Shown here: positions 27,795-39,689 of the stretch, piece by piece | Numbering within the stretch: position 1 is the stretch's first letter | Layout: each line of letters begins with the position of its first letter | Assembly (NCBI GenBank): GCA_027574665.1 | Contig: CM050650.1 | Coordinates: forward strand, 50,885,304 to 50,949,303 | Reading direction: 5' to 3' | DNA from: Rhynochetos jubatus | Taxonomy: Eukaryota > Chordata > Aves > Eurypygiformes > Rhynochetidae | Length of the DNA: 64,000 nt | The notes under the pieces: model-generated | What the model was told of the DNA's origin: nothing | Databases searched by the model: none | The model's input: the letters and a program-made list of their open reading frames with translations, nothing else | Translations under genes and position numbers: made by a program

Positions 27795-27816
27795 TTTTTT
27801 TTTTTTTTTTTTTTTT
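27795..27816. repeat. Mononucleotide run T22
   Basis: Twenty-two T in a row, preceded by GCTC and followed by AATAGC. No retrocopied gene is recognisable on the - strand upstream of it, so I treat it as a simple repeat. Confidence 0.9.
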
Positions 27817-27869
27817 AATAGCTCTCTGATATAAATATTCTGAGCAACGCTGCTGGTGGTTAATTGGCC

Positions 27870-27918
27870 ATCTTACTTGGCATACATGTTGTCACCTTCC
27901 CCAGGGTTGCCAAGATAG
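27870..27918. repeat. Imperfect hairpin, 4+7 bp stem
   Basis: ATCT, two unpaired bases and CTTGGCA on the left; TGCCAAG, two unpaired bases and AGAT on the right; a loop of about 25 bases. The overall stem is shorter than that of most animal microRNA precursors. Confidence 0.5.
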
Positions 27919-30900
27919 ATAACGCTCAAGGACAATACACCATATATTTACTTTCAAAAGTGAATACTGGAAGCTTTAGTTTCAGGAGGAAGGAAGCCAA
28001 TTTACCTTGAGCATTAACCTGCATTCACTTCTGAATTCTTTTCTTTAAAGGAGATCTGCAGTATTCTGTCGTCAGGTGTATCTGCCAGTTCAGTTATTGA
28101 TACACTGTTTAGTTTGGCTTCATAGTGGCATAACTTCAAATTCCTTCAGTAGTTTTTCTGTTTGTTTGCTCAATGGAACCGAGGCTTCGCTTATTGCCAA
28201 GCATATCAAAATGCCATCACATGTGCCTCTGAGTTTCGTTAAACCTGCGTTAAGCAATTTGTTTCCTTGTGAATTGCTTGCTGTGTCCAGGACCTTTCCA
28301 TTATTTTTGAGAAGGTTCACAAAATTAACATTCCTTTATTTGCAGAACAGACTAATGCCCAGTGCTTAACACTTGCAATTTCAGTATTGAAATATTTGTT
28401 TGAAAGAATGTATCACCAGTGCATTTTGGATTGCTGCTATCGCTTTCACCGAATCATGCCAGTGTCTCAAAACTGAGCTTGCCAGTATTGTTGGCACTCT
28501 GTTGCCCTGGCACCTGGTGTCTGTACTGCTAAGTACTTCATACCTTGGCTGCACTTTTAATATCTAGCAAATATCTGGACTGATGGTATCGAAACAACAA
28601 ATTAATGCTTTGTGGCAGTTATTCCAAGGAGAGAAAGAGTAGCATTCCATGATATCATCTAATTATAAATATTGCTGAAACAGCTGTGGTTCCTGCTGTG
28701 GAATTCAGGTATAAAATTAGGTATAGCACAAAGCCTCACACATTTATAAGAAATCATGTAAGCTTAAATTAAAGCTCATAAAATGTGTAATTTTTGTTTG
28801 TATTTGTGATTGATACACTGACATTAAAGTGAGCAGATGTAGAACTGCTCATGGGAGCAGTACTAGTTTCTGCCTAAATTCAGTTATTAGGTGGCTTCAT
28901 GAAAAAATAGGAATTTCTCTGGGAGACTGTGGTTGCTATTTTTAAGATGTAAACATTTCAGCCTTGGCATTGAGAGATTCTGCTCTATGGGAAGCCTAAT
29001 TCTCTAAATTTAATAGCTGGAGTAAGAGAAAAGCTGAAGGAGTGTTGCCAGGTGTGTTCAGCTGGCATGGCTCTGCAGTCCTTGAGCGAGTTCAATATCA
29101 CATGAGCACATGTTCTGTTGTATTCTATCCAGAAATGAAAAGCTATTGTAAGCGATGCCTACATTCTTGCTGAAATTCTCAGCCAGCACTAGGCAGCTGT
29201 CGTTCTGGTTTTATATCTACTGCTGTTCTGTCCAAGTTATTCTAGAATAAATAGTTAACATGTTAATTGACATAAACTTTTGCTGTTGTAAGGTGTGTTT
29301 AGGAGAGGTTCTTCCTGAACTGTCTAGTTGATGCTACTTAGTTTCAGTAAGAAATATGTGGCTGAGTAAAGTAAGTAATTTTAGACAAAGGTGAAAACTG
29401 TCCTTTACTTTCTTGAACAGGTGGATACATTACACTTGGACATCCTCTGCAGCTCTCCATTTTTGCATACTTGGCTACAATATTGTTTCTGTTAGCCATT
29501 TGCTAAGTGCAGAATGTTACTTGTTTCTCTTCCCAATTCTTTCAGGTTCATAGTTCTGCTTCACTTTATGAGTTGTTAGGTGCAGGTTGTGTGTATATTA
29601 TGTATGTATATTCTATGTATTTCTGTATTTGGATTCCCCACATGATTGCTAGAGACTTGGCAGCACTATGACACTACTATTCTGCAATATTATATGCTGC
29701 TGTCAGTCTTAACATGTTTTGTCTTATATTCATTATTCCTGGGACAGGGTGAGTAGGGTAGGGAGTTCCTGTGATAAATATGAATACTTACATGTACTTC
29801 ACAGTGATCTGTAGACATTCAGCAATGTGGAGTCATGCCTGCATTAAGGATACAGGGTTAACTTTTTGTCCTATAAAGGTTGGATCCTTGCAATTTTCCT
29901 CCAGGGATTCTTAACATATTCCATTATCTCTCTACCATGGTGTATGCAGAATTGCATATTTGAACATGTTTCTTGAGACTCCATTTGTTGGAGAATAGCA
30001 AAAAGAAGGAAAATCTTATGGAATCAAAATTTTATCTATGAAAGGAGATTCCTTTATGTGGAAGAAAATCAAGTGATTAATTACAGGTTAATTAATGTAA
30101 AGGTACCTTCATCTCCCTTTATGAAAGCAGTTCCATCTATATGGTATGACATGAGTAAAACTTATAGCTTGTGTGCTATAAATGTGTTGATACAGCTTTA
30201 TCTATAATCAATTGGTGAATACCATTCTATTTACCAATGTAGAATAAGACTAGCATTAAAATTAGAGATTGGAAATATTTGCCTTTCACCAAAAAGGAAG
30301 AAATAGATGAACTGATGGATCAGCAAAGTAATTCTATATTTTTGATTGGTTGGATCCTTGTATCACTCTCTGATAAAAGAGAGTGTGTAAAAAAGAAGCT
30401 AGAAGCACATCACACTATTTTGGTTCTTCACTTTATTTATATGCTCATGAGTCTATCCATATCTAGGATACATCACAAATGGAATAGTTTCTGATTTATT
30501 ATGCTATGTAAGTTCAGTTGTTCAGGCAAGTTAAGTCAAAAACTAGACTCTGGTTTGATTGCCGTAATGATTTTACAGCATCAAATCTTTAAGTCTTTTT
30601 CCTAATGGCATGTCTCCCCAAAGTCATCAGAAAGAATTCTGCCAAAAATGTCAGGTTTGGTGCAATTCATATCTGCCTTGTGCCTGAACACGAATTACTG
30701 CTTTATTTCACAGCCACAGTTCCTGCATTTTGAAGTAACTAGGAGAAATAGCTACTTTTTTGCCTCAAACTTCACAGAAATTGAGATCTCTGTTCCTTTA
30801 TCCCAGAAAAACGCTTGAATAACCAGTATGAGGAAAGTCTATGTGCCTGCTTAGTAGACAGGATCTAATAGTGAGAGATAAATCATAGAATCACAGAATG

Positions 30901-31122
30901 GTTTAGGTTGGAAGGGACCTTAAAGACCATCTAGTTCCAACCCCACTGCCATGGGCAGGGACACCCTCCACTAGACCAGGTTGCTCAAAGGCTCATCCAG
31001 CCTGGCCTTGAAGACAGCCAGGGATGGGGCATCCACAGCTTCTCTGGGCAACCTGTTCCAGGGCTTGAATATCCTTTCCCTAAAGAATTTTTTCCTTATA
31101 TCCAATCTAAATCTCCCTGCTT

Positions 31123-31550
31123 TCAGTTTAAACCTGTTACCCCTTGTCTTATCACTACAGGCCCTTGTAGAAAGTCCCTCCCAGCTTTCTTGTAGGCCCC
31201 CTTCAGGTACTGGAGGGTGCTATAAAGTCTCCCTGGAGCCTTCCCCAGGCTGAAGAAGCCCAATTCCCTCAGTCTTTCTTCACAAGAGAGGTGCTCCAGC
31301 CCTCTGACCATCTTCATGGCATCCTCTGGACACGCTTCAAGATGGCCATGTCCTTCTTATGTTGAGGGCCCCAGAGCTGGACACAGTACTCTAGGTGGGA
31401 TCTCATGGGAGCAGAGTAGAGGGGAACAATCACCTCCCTTGACTTGCTGGCCACACTTCTCCTGATACAGCCCAGGATATGGTTGGCTTTCTGGGCTGCC
31501 AGCGCACACTGCCAGCTCATGTTCAGCTTTTCATCCACCAGTACCCCCAA
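31123..31550 (-). pseudogene. CR1 ORF2 C-terminal part, broken
   Basis: Two overlapping - strand frames give the end of ORF2. One is [15 protein letters not shown], then [11 protein letters not shown] and [16 protein letters not shown] (31314-31550). The other is RGLEHLSCEERLRELGFFSL, then YLKGAYKK (31123-31317). A frameshift near 31314 separates them. The rest, down to 30884, is the 3' UTR-like tail shared with the copy at 36.6 kb. Confidence 0.88.
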
Positions 31551-31559
31551 GTCCTTCTC

Positions 31560-32577
31560 CTCAGGGCTGCTGTCAATCCATTCTCCACCCAGCCTGTACT
31601 TGCATTTGGGATTGCCCTAACCCATGTGCAGGACCTTGCACTTGGCCTTGTTGAACTCCATGAGTTTGGCAGAGGCCCACCTCTCCAGCCTGTCCAGGTC
31701 CCTCTGGATGGCATCCCTTCCCTCCAGCGTGTCAACCGCACCACACAGCTTGGTGTCATTGGCAAACTTGCTGAGGGTCCACTCGTCCCACTGTCCGTGT
31801 TTCTGAGAAAGATGTTAAAGAACACCGGTCCCAATCCTGACCCGTGAGGAATGACGCTCATTACTGGTTTCCACTCAGACATTGAGCCATTGACCACAAC
31901 TCTCTGAGTGTGCCTTATCAAGCCAGTGCCTTATCCACCGAGCGGTCCATCCATCAAATCCATGCCTCTCCAGTTTAGAGACAAGGATATCATGCAGGAC
32001 GGTGTCAAACGCTTTGCACAAGTCCAGGTAGATGACATCGATTGTCTGTCCTTTATCCACCAAGTTCATGACCCCATCGTAGAAGACCACCAGATTTGTC
32101 AGGCATGATTTGCCCTTGGTGAAGCCATGTTGGCGGCTGTCACCAATCACCTCCTCATTCTCCATGTGCCTTAGCATGATTTCCAGGAGGATCTGCTCCA
32201 TGATCTTCCCAGGCACAGAGGTGAGACTCTCTGGCCTGTAGTTCCCCAGATCCTCCTTTTTTTTCCTTTTTAAAGATGGAGGTTATGTTTACCCTTTTCC
32301 AGTCAGTGGGAACTTCAGCAGGCCACCACGACTTCTTGAATATGATGGCTAGAGGTTTCACAACCTCACCTGCCAGTTCTTTCATGACCCGTGGATGTAT
32401 TCCATCAGGTCCCATGAGCCTGTGCACCTTCAGGTTCCTCAGTTGTTCCCGAACCTGATCCTCTCTAACCATGGGCAGCTTTCCATTCTCCCAGTCCCTG
32501 CCCTTGCCTTCTGCGACTTGGCAGGTATGGCTTGCGCACTTGCCAGTGAAGACTGAGGCAAAAATATCATTGACCAT
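31560..32577 (-). pseudogene. CR1 reverse transcriptase domain, broken
   Basis: RT blocks appear in order but in several frames. They are REDQVREQL and GPDGIHPRVMKELA (about 32350-32460); [18 protein letters not shown] (about 32195-32250); [12 protein letters not shown]; motif [12 protein letters not shown] (about 32000-32030); the motif B region [15 protein letters not shown] (about 31810-31855); and the motif C region SKFANDTKL (31750-31771), where the usual FADD reads FAND. One frameshift falls in a run of eight identical bases at 32257-32264. Others lie near 31912 and 31800. A stop follows VLHMG near 31615. Both the frameshifts and the changed catalytic box rule out activity. Confidence 0.9.
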
Positions 32578-33221
32578 TCAGCCTTCTCCATATCCTGGGA
32601 AACCAGCTCTTCTGTTTCCTTCCACAGAGGGCCCACATTTTCCCTGGTTTTCTTTTTATCCCCAGTGTACCTATAGAAACCCTTCTTGTTGGCCTTGACA
32701 TCCCTGGCCAGGTTTAATTCTGTCAGGGCTTTGGCTTTCCTAACCTGATCTCTGACCTCTTGGACAACTTCCCTGTAATCCTCCCAGGCTACCTTTCTCT
32801 GCTTCCACCCTCCGTAGGCTTCCTTTTTGCACCTCACTTTCTCTAGGAGCTGCTTGTTCATCCACGCAGGCCTCCTGGTGCTTTTACCTGACTTCCTCTT
32901 CACTGGGATGCACAGCTCCTGAGCCTGGAGGAGGTGGTCCTTGAATACCTGCCAGCTTCCTTGGGCCCCTCTTCCCTCCAGGGATTCATCCCATGGAACT
33001 CTGCCAGTCAGTTCCCTGAAGAGGCCAGAGTCTGCTCTCCTGAAGTCCAGGGCACTGAGCTTGCTGCACACCCTCCTCACCTCCTGAAGGATCTCAAACT
33101 CCACCATGTCGTGGTCAGTGCAGCCAAGGCTGCCCTTGAGCATCACATTCCCCGCCAGCCCCTCCCTGTTGGTGAGAAGAAGGTCCAGCATGGCACCCCT
33201 CCTCATTGGCTGTTCTATCAC
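32575..33221 (-). pseudogene. CR1 ORF2 fragment: endonuclease end and linker
   Basis: The first 216 codons of a 260-codon - strand open frame match CR1 ORF2. They begin in the last part of the apurinic-type endonuclease domain (LLLTNREGL, then [11 protein letters not shown] near residues 35-45, the segment around the conserved SDH motif, here TDH). They continue through the charged linker ([17 protein letters not shown]-type VPWDES segment, [23 protein letters not shown]). The frame leaves CR1 after EKAEW near 32575, where a one-base-scale indel shifts it into the [12 protein letters not shown] block. That so long a stretch is unbroken suggests the copy is not very old. Confidence 0.9.
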
Positions 33222-36200
33222 TCAAAGAAGGAAAAAAGCCACAGATGTAGGCTTATTTTTACCTATTAATAGGTGATAGGAAATAGTATCTTTTTCCATG
33301 TGCATTTTCTACCTATTTTGTATACTTGTATGTCTTCCATTACTGCTCTCAAAATACACTTATAAAGATGTGAAATATTAATATTCCTACTTTACTCCTG
33401 GGGAACTGAGACATCAAGTCTTTGGCTTGCCCAAGGTCACATAGGAAGCTGATAGCTGAGTATATGTCCCGAGGAGTACTTTTGTAACTCCCAAATCTAA
33501 AATCACCATTTTATGGCCCCTGAATTATTCATTTCCCATTGGAAATAATTACCACAGAGAACTTGCGCATTTCCAAGAATACTACCAGGTAGAATACCAG
33601 TATGTCCTAGTACTGTTGTTATGAGGCCTATATCAGTCTTTCTTTAAAAGCAGCTAACACTGTCTTGTGTTAAATTTATGTATATATTATGCACTGGCCT
33701 TTGTTATTTCTATGTATTGTGTGTGAAGTATACACACAAAAAAGAAATAATGAATACATGTATCTCATCAAAGAGAGCCAGAATTAGAAAAAAATGTCTG
33801 AGTGAGAAATTACAATGTTTCAACAGCAGCAGCCCAAACAGGCACGATTCCAAGGGAAATGGGTCCTTCATCTCTAACACTAACACTGCAAACTCTTTGC
33901 TGAAGTGTCTTGGTAGTGATAGATGAAAATGTAGTTCTGTTACTGAGTGAGCAACAATTTGACCACACATATTACTAGAGAACATTTCTCTGATATATCA
34001 GGTAACAAAGAGTGTGAAATATACATGTTCAAATTTTTTTGCCTATTTTGTAATTTACAGTATATTAGCTTTGATTTTAGGAAGTGTTTAAGGGATAGCA
34101 ACATTATTAAATATGTGTAATACATTCAGTGTCTTCTATTTCTTGTCATCTATTTCTTGGTCTCCTAATGCAAGTACAAGTGAGAAACTGCTGCATGGAT
34201 AATTATTTACATGCGTGTGGTGTGCTGTAAGGATACTCTCCGTTCCAGACAAAGAGGTGTTGCAGCACAACACAGAGCATTGTAAGAATAAAGAGAGTGA
34301 ATTCATGACTATACAGCAAAATATAAAATTTCAGGTTTGAAAATTAATGCCATAGCTAAAAGTGTGGCCAGGAGAGAATGCATGGGCTTGTGTGTATGAT
34401 ATTTAGAAGACATGGGGACAAAAATCTCTCCAGAAGGGTAAAGCCAAGGCATGCCAGAGGTCTTTCTTGCCTTTACTATTAAGGCTTCAGGAATTTTATT
34501 GTGAGCAGTGAATTTGCTATGTTAATGTTATTGTTACTACTGTTCAAAGCATGACATTTGGAAACACCATTTTAATTCATTTGTTACATATTTTTTCCAC
34601 ATACCTGAATGAGATTATAAATTTAGGAAAGTGTATACCTCTCTTCTAACCTATAGAAAAAAGGTTTCATGAACCCCTGGGGGATCACTTACTCTCATTT
34701 ACCATTGTAGAACTGGACCAGATGTGCCGGCTTTGACTCGGTGTGCTGTTATCTACCAGTAATTGCAACAGCAGCAAGCTATTCAAAACCAGTTGTCATT
34801 GTGTGCCTGGTGACTGTGCTGACTTACTGAACTCTTAGTGCCTTTGGCTGAGCAGTTGATACTAAAGCGGGCTGATGGTCGCTAGTCGTTCCATCAGACT
34901 TCATTGTCTGTGTGGCTTAATAATATAGTGAAAGTTAGCAGTAGAGATAAAACACGGTGAAATCTGAAGAATTTCAGGTTTACACTTTGCTCGGTGAATT
35001 GCAGAGCATTGCCTGAAGGCACGTTGCTTAACCTTTTGGAGGGTGTGCAGCACCACTCTGCCGAGGCTGGGTGGGCAGTTACCGCAGCTCAGCTCTCATG
35101 CTGATGGTAGTGTGTCTCGACCTACTAACTTTGTAATATATGTGAAGCCTTATACAGTAAAGGACGTTTACAGAGCCAAATAGTAAATAAATATGGAAAT
35201 GTAAGAGGTTGGGAAAGTTTTTGGGTAATCTTTCATTTCATGGTAGTGTATGCAGGTGCTCACATCATAACACATGTTGTTCTGGTTGCCGGTTCAGGAA
35301 AGCTGATGTAAACTGAAATAGGTGTAACAAATTCTGATGGTGAAAGGCGAATGGGAGACAAGCTGAAAGAATTGGTTCCTTTTAACCTAGAAAAATGAAG
35401 ATCTGAGGGAGAATGTAACTGCTGCCTAGGACTGTTGTGGAAGTAATAAATATTAGATCATGAGAAGAGCTAAAGAACTATGTTCACATAAAACCAAATG
35501 GGTATAAACTGTCCAAAGAGCAGTTTAGGATGGAAAATATAACTTTTCTAACCAATGAAAGCTGCTGTTCTAGAACAAGTTTTGTGGATGTTAACAGCCT
35601 ATAACACTTTTATGATAGAGCATGGTAAATTTGAGATAAGGATTGTAAGAGTAGCTGCCTATAGAAGTAAATATCCATACTTGGTGACTTAGGAAGTGCA
35701 ATTCTATGATATGGTTTAACTTTTTTTAAAATCTATATTAATTTTTCCAAATTCTGTTTTTTCCTTGAAGTCAAAAAATACAGGGAAAAGAAGTAAAAAT
35801 GTATGGAAGCCAATCTTGAGATTTGTGAATTCTGTTTTAGAAGAGGCACAGCAGTAGGTTCTCCTGTATGTTCGGGGTTTACTGGAAGTTATTTTTACAG
35901 ATTTTTTTCTTTGTGATAATCAAGATTCCTCCTTTAAATAAACCACTATATCAACACAGTATCAAAATATAAATAAAGAAAATATGCTATATAATTAAAA
36001 TATTAATAGGCTAGTACCAAATTAATACAATATTCAAGCATTTTTATATGCTATATTTGGTCAAGATAATGATTTTTTTCTTTGGTAAAAATAGTAGTGA
36101 AGATGGGAGAAAGCCAAGATATTTGGATCTAACTGTTCTGAATATAGGAAAAATTTGGTCCAAGATCTGAACTTTGTGCTTCTAGTTCTCTTTTAGATAG

Positions 36201-36623
36201 CAGTTCTTAAGAGCTACTATGCTCCAAAAATCCATTTTTTTTTACTGATAAGTATCATCTTATTCTGGTGAATTTAACCATTTTCAGTTGCTGTGCAAAG
36301 AAATATGTTTTAACACCTAAGCAGAGTAATATTTAGGGTGATGCTCAGGAACTTCATTGAATAAATCCCTCTGATGTTAATTTGTAGGCACAGTGCTGAA
36401 AGTGCACCCTTAAGTGTCTGACAGACCATTGATTCTTGTAAGAGCTTATAAGCCAATTTCATTTTTAAGTAGTGGTCTAACAGTGCAAATGCAAAGTTTT
36501 CAAATATTAATGCCTAAAGAAATCAGTCTCGGGGTTTTTTGTCTAAAAAATGATCATTGCCAATTTTAGGAATACTCTCTGCCTGTTATTTCAGGTTGTT
36601 AGTTTTTATCTACCTTAGCTTAT
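33222..36623. other. Unique stretch holding a MIR-like fossil
   Basis: Apart from the MIR-like SINE at 33376-33480, I see no gene or repeat. Open frames reach 91 codons (33710-33985 -) and are not recognised. Segment 34700-35120 has somewhat more GC and several CpG, but no structure I can name. Confidence 0.55.
33376..33480 (-). mobile_element. MIR-like CORE-SINE fossil
   Basis: On the + strand GGAACTGAGAC is followed, about 20 bases on, by GCTTGCCCAAGGTCACATAG. That is close to the reverse complement of the MIR core (TGTGACCTTGGGCAAG, then CTCAGTTTCC). Left of this, TATTAATATTCCTACTTTAC fits the segment that follows the core. The SINE therefore reads on the - strand. MIR and related CORE-SINEs are tRNA-derived and very old, and birds keep few. 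I cannot tell MIR from close relatives (THER, MIR3) by eye. Confidence 0.78.
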
Positions 36624-36840
36624 CATAGAATGATTAGTAGAATGGTTTGGGTTGGAAAGGACCTTAAACATCATCTAGTTCCAACGCCCCTGACATGGGC
36701 AGGGACACCCTCCACTAGACCAGGTTGCTCAAAACCCCATCCAACCTGGCCTTGAACACTTCCAGGGATGGGGCATCCACAGCTTCTCTGGGCAACCTGT
36801 GCCAGTGCCTCACTGCCCTCTCCATGAAGAATATTTTTCT
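36624..36840 (-). mobile_element. CR1 LINE tail, short
   Basis: The 3' end of a CR1 copy on the - strand. CATAGAAT at 36624-36631 marks the terminus, followed by the same blocks as at 30.9-31.1 kb (GGTTGGAAAGGACCTTAAA, CTAGACCAGGTTGCTCAAA, GGGGCATCCACAGCTTCTC). It breaks off near 36840 in CTCTCCATGAAGAATATTTTT. It covers only the 3' UTR and the last codons of ORF2 and is close in sequence to the 30.9-kb copy, so probably a related subfamily. Confidence 0.95.
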
Positions 36841-37609
36841 CTATTGATTTAACATATCTGTTATATTTCTTTTCTTAGAACTTTTTTCTTACTTCATTAC
36901 TTTTGAAAATGTAGAATAAAATCTTCAAAAATGCCATGTCTAATTCGTTTATTCAACTTAAGCTTTATTAATAATAAACCTTTGATTGTTAATATTATTG
37001 CAAAGTATTTATTTCTGATTTCCAAGTTAAACACATTTTTGAGAAGTAGTCAGTGTGTCAGAATATACCCCCCTTTTTTCAATTTTAGTCAAGCTGTAAT
37101 TATTCATTGTACTTCAAAGGTCATTAACCCAACAGATATATATGTATCAGTAAGGTGACTCAAAGCTTAGGTAAGGAAACCTGGTAACTACCATAGTAGT
37201 GTATTTGCTGATAAAAAGCAGATCCTGCTGATTTATATCGAGAATTTCCAAGGAAGAAACCACAAGTAAATGATACTCTGAACAAAAATAGAGCTATAAA
37301 TACAGCTTGCAGCTGCAGGAGTGTAACTGCACTGAAGTTTAGGTAGTGCAGATGGGAAGTTTTTTAAAAGAGAAACAGACCCCTAAGTTTTGTCCAGACA
37401 AGTTGAGTATAGTGTTATGATTTATTCTAAATGAGCTTTATCAATGATAATTTGATTCAATCCTACCATATACTACCTTAAAAATTATATGAATGCTCTT
37501 TGGTCACACCTGAAATCTCATGTGCCCCATAACTGCAATGGTACTGTGAAATGGTTTAACAGTGGTTTGTCAAATACATGAGTCTGGGCTATCAGATCCT
37601 GCTGCTGAT

Positions 37610-37760
37610 ACCCCAAAATGCTGCAGAAGAGGAAAGTGGCCCCACGGTAGCGAGGCCTAGGGGAGAGCGGTCACCCCCCCGACCAGGACTTCCCCCAGCA
37701 TCTCACTGCTGCTGCTGCAGCGCTTCCCCGAGGGCCTCCCGCTCTGGGGCAGAGCATCAT
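37610..37760. other. Small CpG-rich peak
   Basis: About 150 bases with clearly raised GC and seven or eight CpG, including C7 at 37674-37680 and a short CTG run near 37708-37720. Frames are open on both strands (37578-37820 + and 37671-38039 -), the - frame with a run of five Ala from the CTG/CAG repeat. It could be an orphan CpG island, a distal promoter or an old GC-rich repeat. No TATA box or known exon is seen beside it. Confidence 0.5.
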
Positions 37761-39689
37761 TTTGAGCAAGAGGCATGTTTTGAGAGAGTGGCTACTGGCT
37801 TTTCTTCTTCTCTCCCTTAAGCCACTACAATTTCCACACTCAAAAGACTTTGGGGAAAGGAGGCGGTATTTCTCTGTACCACAGTCTCTGTCTTGAGGCT
37901 GCCACTCCTGACAAGTGGTTTGACAAGCCTGTAAATAAACAAAGACTTCCTGGTGCATCTGGGTCTCCTGCCAAGAATCCCTATCCAAGCGTTTTGAATC
38001 TCTTTTTTGAAGAGAGAGATTCCCAAGAAAATTAACCATATTCTGCTAGACAAGTGTTGTAATACATTTCTACTCTTGTTATGGTTCATTTTCTAAGGCA
38101 AAGTTTGTTTGCAAGTTTTTTGATTTCCTCTGCTTATCAAAACAACAAAAACATTTCTCTTCTTTGACACTGTTCTTTTGGAATGATGTCAGGTGTTACC
38201 GCCGGAGCCCCTTGCCACACAGCTTTGCTGGAAAGGAACTAGCTGAGAAGCTTTGCAGGCTCTTAATGTTGATATACAATAGGATTTAGAGAATGGCTTT
38301 GAATGGAGAAGGAAACTAATGTGCTACAATGTTTCAGAAAGGAGAAACTAGAAAACTCAAGTAAATGAAGGCCTGATGTTTTGCTTTTAGACTCAAGTAA
38401 TGAAGAGTTAGAGAAGGATAATGTTATAAACAACTAAAAATGAATTGTGGAAAGTATGTGTTTTAAAACTAATCTATAATTCTCAGGAGATTACGAATTT
38501 TGTTAGAAAATGCATAATGTTGAAATAACAGGCTTCTGAAAGCCTTTTGTCACCGTTTAGTAAGGCAGATCTTAATGCGCTAGAAGAGCACAAAGTACAT
38601 GGCATGTTTTTTTGTTATGTGAAAGATCACAAATGAGGAATCATAGTTAGGCTGCTGAATTGTAATATAAACATGAGGTGTAAGAGAAATATATTCTCGG
38701 TTGTATTTAACTTTAATGACACAAGCAGTCACAGGAGAAATAAAGGTTGAGTAACTAAATAATAGAGAGAAAACATCAGTGATACACAACTATGTCGCTA
38801 AGTTGACAAATTGGGAAAGTAAAAGTAGGCATTTCATTAGGACAATGTATCTGGGAAAAGGAATCCATCCCTCAAAAGCATTTAGTCTGAAAAAGTTTAA
38901 AGGGATCACAGTAAATAATCAGTCCGACACCGATCTCAGTGCAATGCCATCCTGTATAATCAGGTGAATATCACATAAAGAAACAAAATGCCATTACTCC
39001 CATTTTTGGCTCTGTGCTGAGAGCTTCTGCATAGCTTCTACAATTCTGAATTCCATGTTTGAAGAAGTTGAATACTGTGGAGGGTTCAATAAAGAGTCCC
39101 ATAAATCATAACAGAAGGGAAAATATATGTCACAGGATAATAGTTTCGTGGAGTACAAAGAAATAAGTGGCTGTGTCTTCTTAGTTTAACAGTGAGAATT
39201 TTGAAGTATGTTTTAATGTGAACTGTTACATCTCTGCGAGAGAATTTTTATTGTAGAGGGTTTTCACTGTCGTGTGTGGGGTTGAAGACAAGCAAATACA
39301 TTATTTTTAACAGTGAAGGCAGTTAAACATGGAATCAAGTTATCAAGGATTGTGATGGGTTCTTCATCACAGGCATCTTTAAAATAAAAGCTAAATTTTT
39401 GTAAAAGGATAAAATTGTGTTTTTCTTGAAAAGGAGTTAGTTGAGGAAAGTCTTTTGGAAGGCATAAGAAGCCACGTGTACACAGAGGTTCCTTCTCATT
39501 TTCAAATGTATCGATCAGTTAAACATAATAATCTCTGATTTAAGTAGTGAACATTACTTGCACCATGATCTACTTTGCAGGTTTTCTCCAAGAATCATAT
39601 TTGTAACCCTATAATTTTCAAAGACTATGCACAGTGCTCTAAAATGCTGTTTCTGGTTTTTCTTCTTGAAAGAAACAGTTTTCTATTCT

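Larger units (their letters stand above)
17060..30883. other. Unique AT-rich noncoding stretch
   Basis: No gene or confident dispersed repeat is recognised. A perfect hairpin lies at 18051-18072 and an imperfect one at 27870-27918. There are T runs at 18135-18147 (13) and 27795-27816 (22), and a short degenerate TG run at 24131-24150. Segment 23040-23400 is richer in GC and CpG and holds a 157-codon - strand open frame (22955-23428) with no recognisable domain. Segment 27180-27400 is pyrimidine-biased on the + strand. Confidence 0.55.
30884..33221 (-). mobile_element. CR1 LINE, largest copy, 5'-truncated
   Basis: This is a non-LTR retrotransposon of the CR1 family read on the - strand, about 2.3 kb. 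Its 3' terminus at 30884 carries two octamer units, seen on the + strand as CATAGAAT (30884-30891) and CACAGAAT (30892-30899). From 3' to 5' it contains the 3' UTR, the C-terminal part of ORF2, the reverse transcriptase, a linker, and the last part of the endonuclease domain. The body is much more GC-rich than its flanks. Target-primed reverse transcription explains the 5' truncation. I see no target-site duplication. Several frameshifts and at least one stop break ORF2, so the copy is dead. Confidence 0.97.

Noticed and set aside
31479..31847. A 122-codon + strand open frame.
   Set aside because: It is the antisense of the CR1 reverse-transcriptase region.
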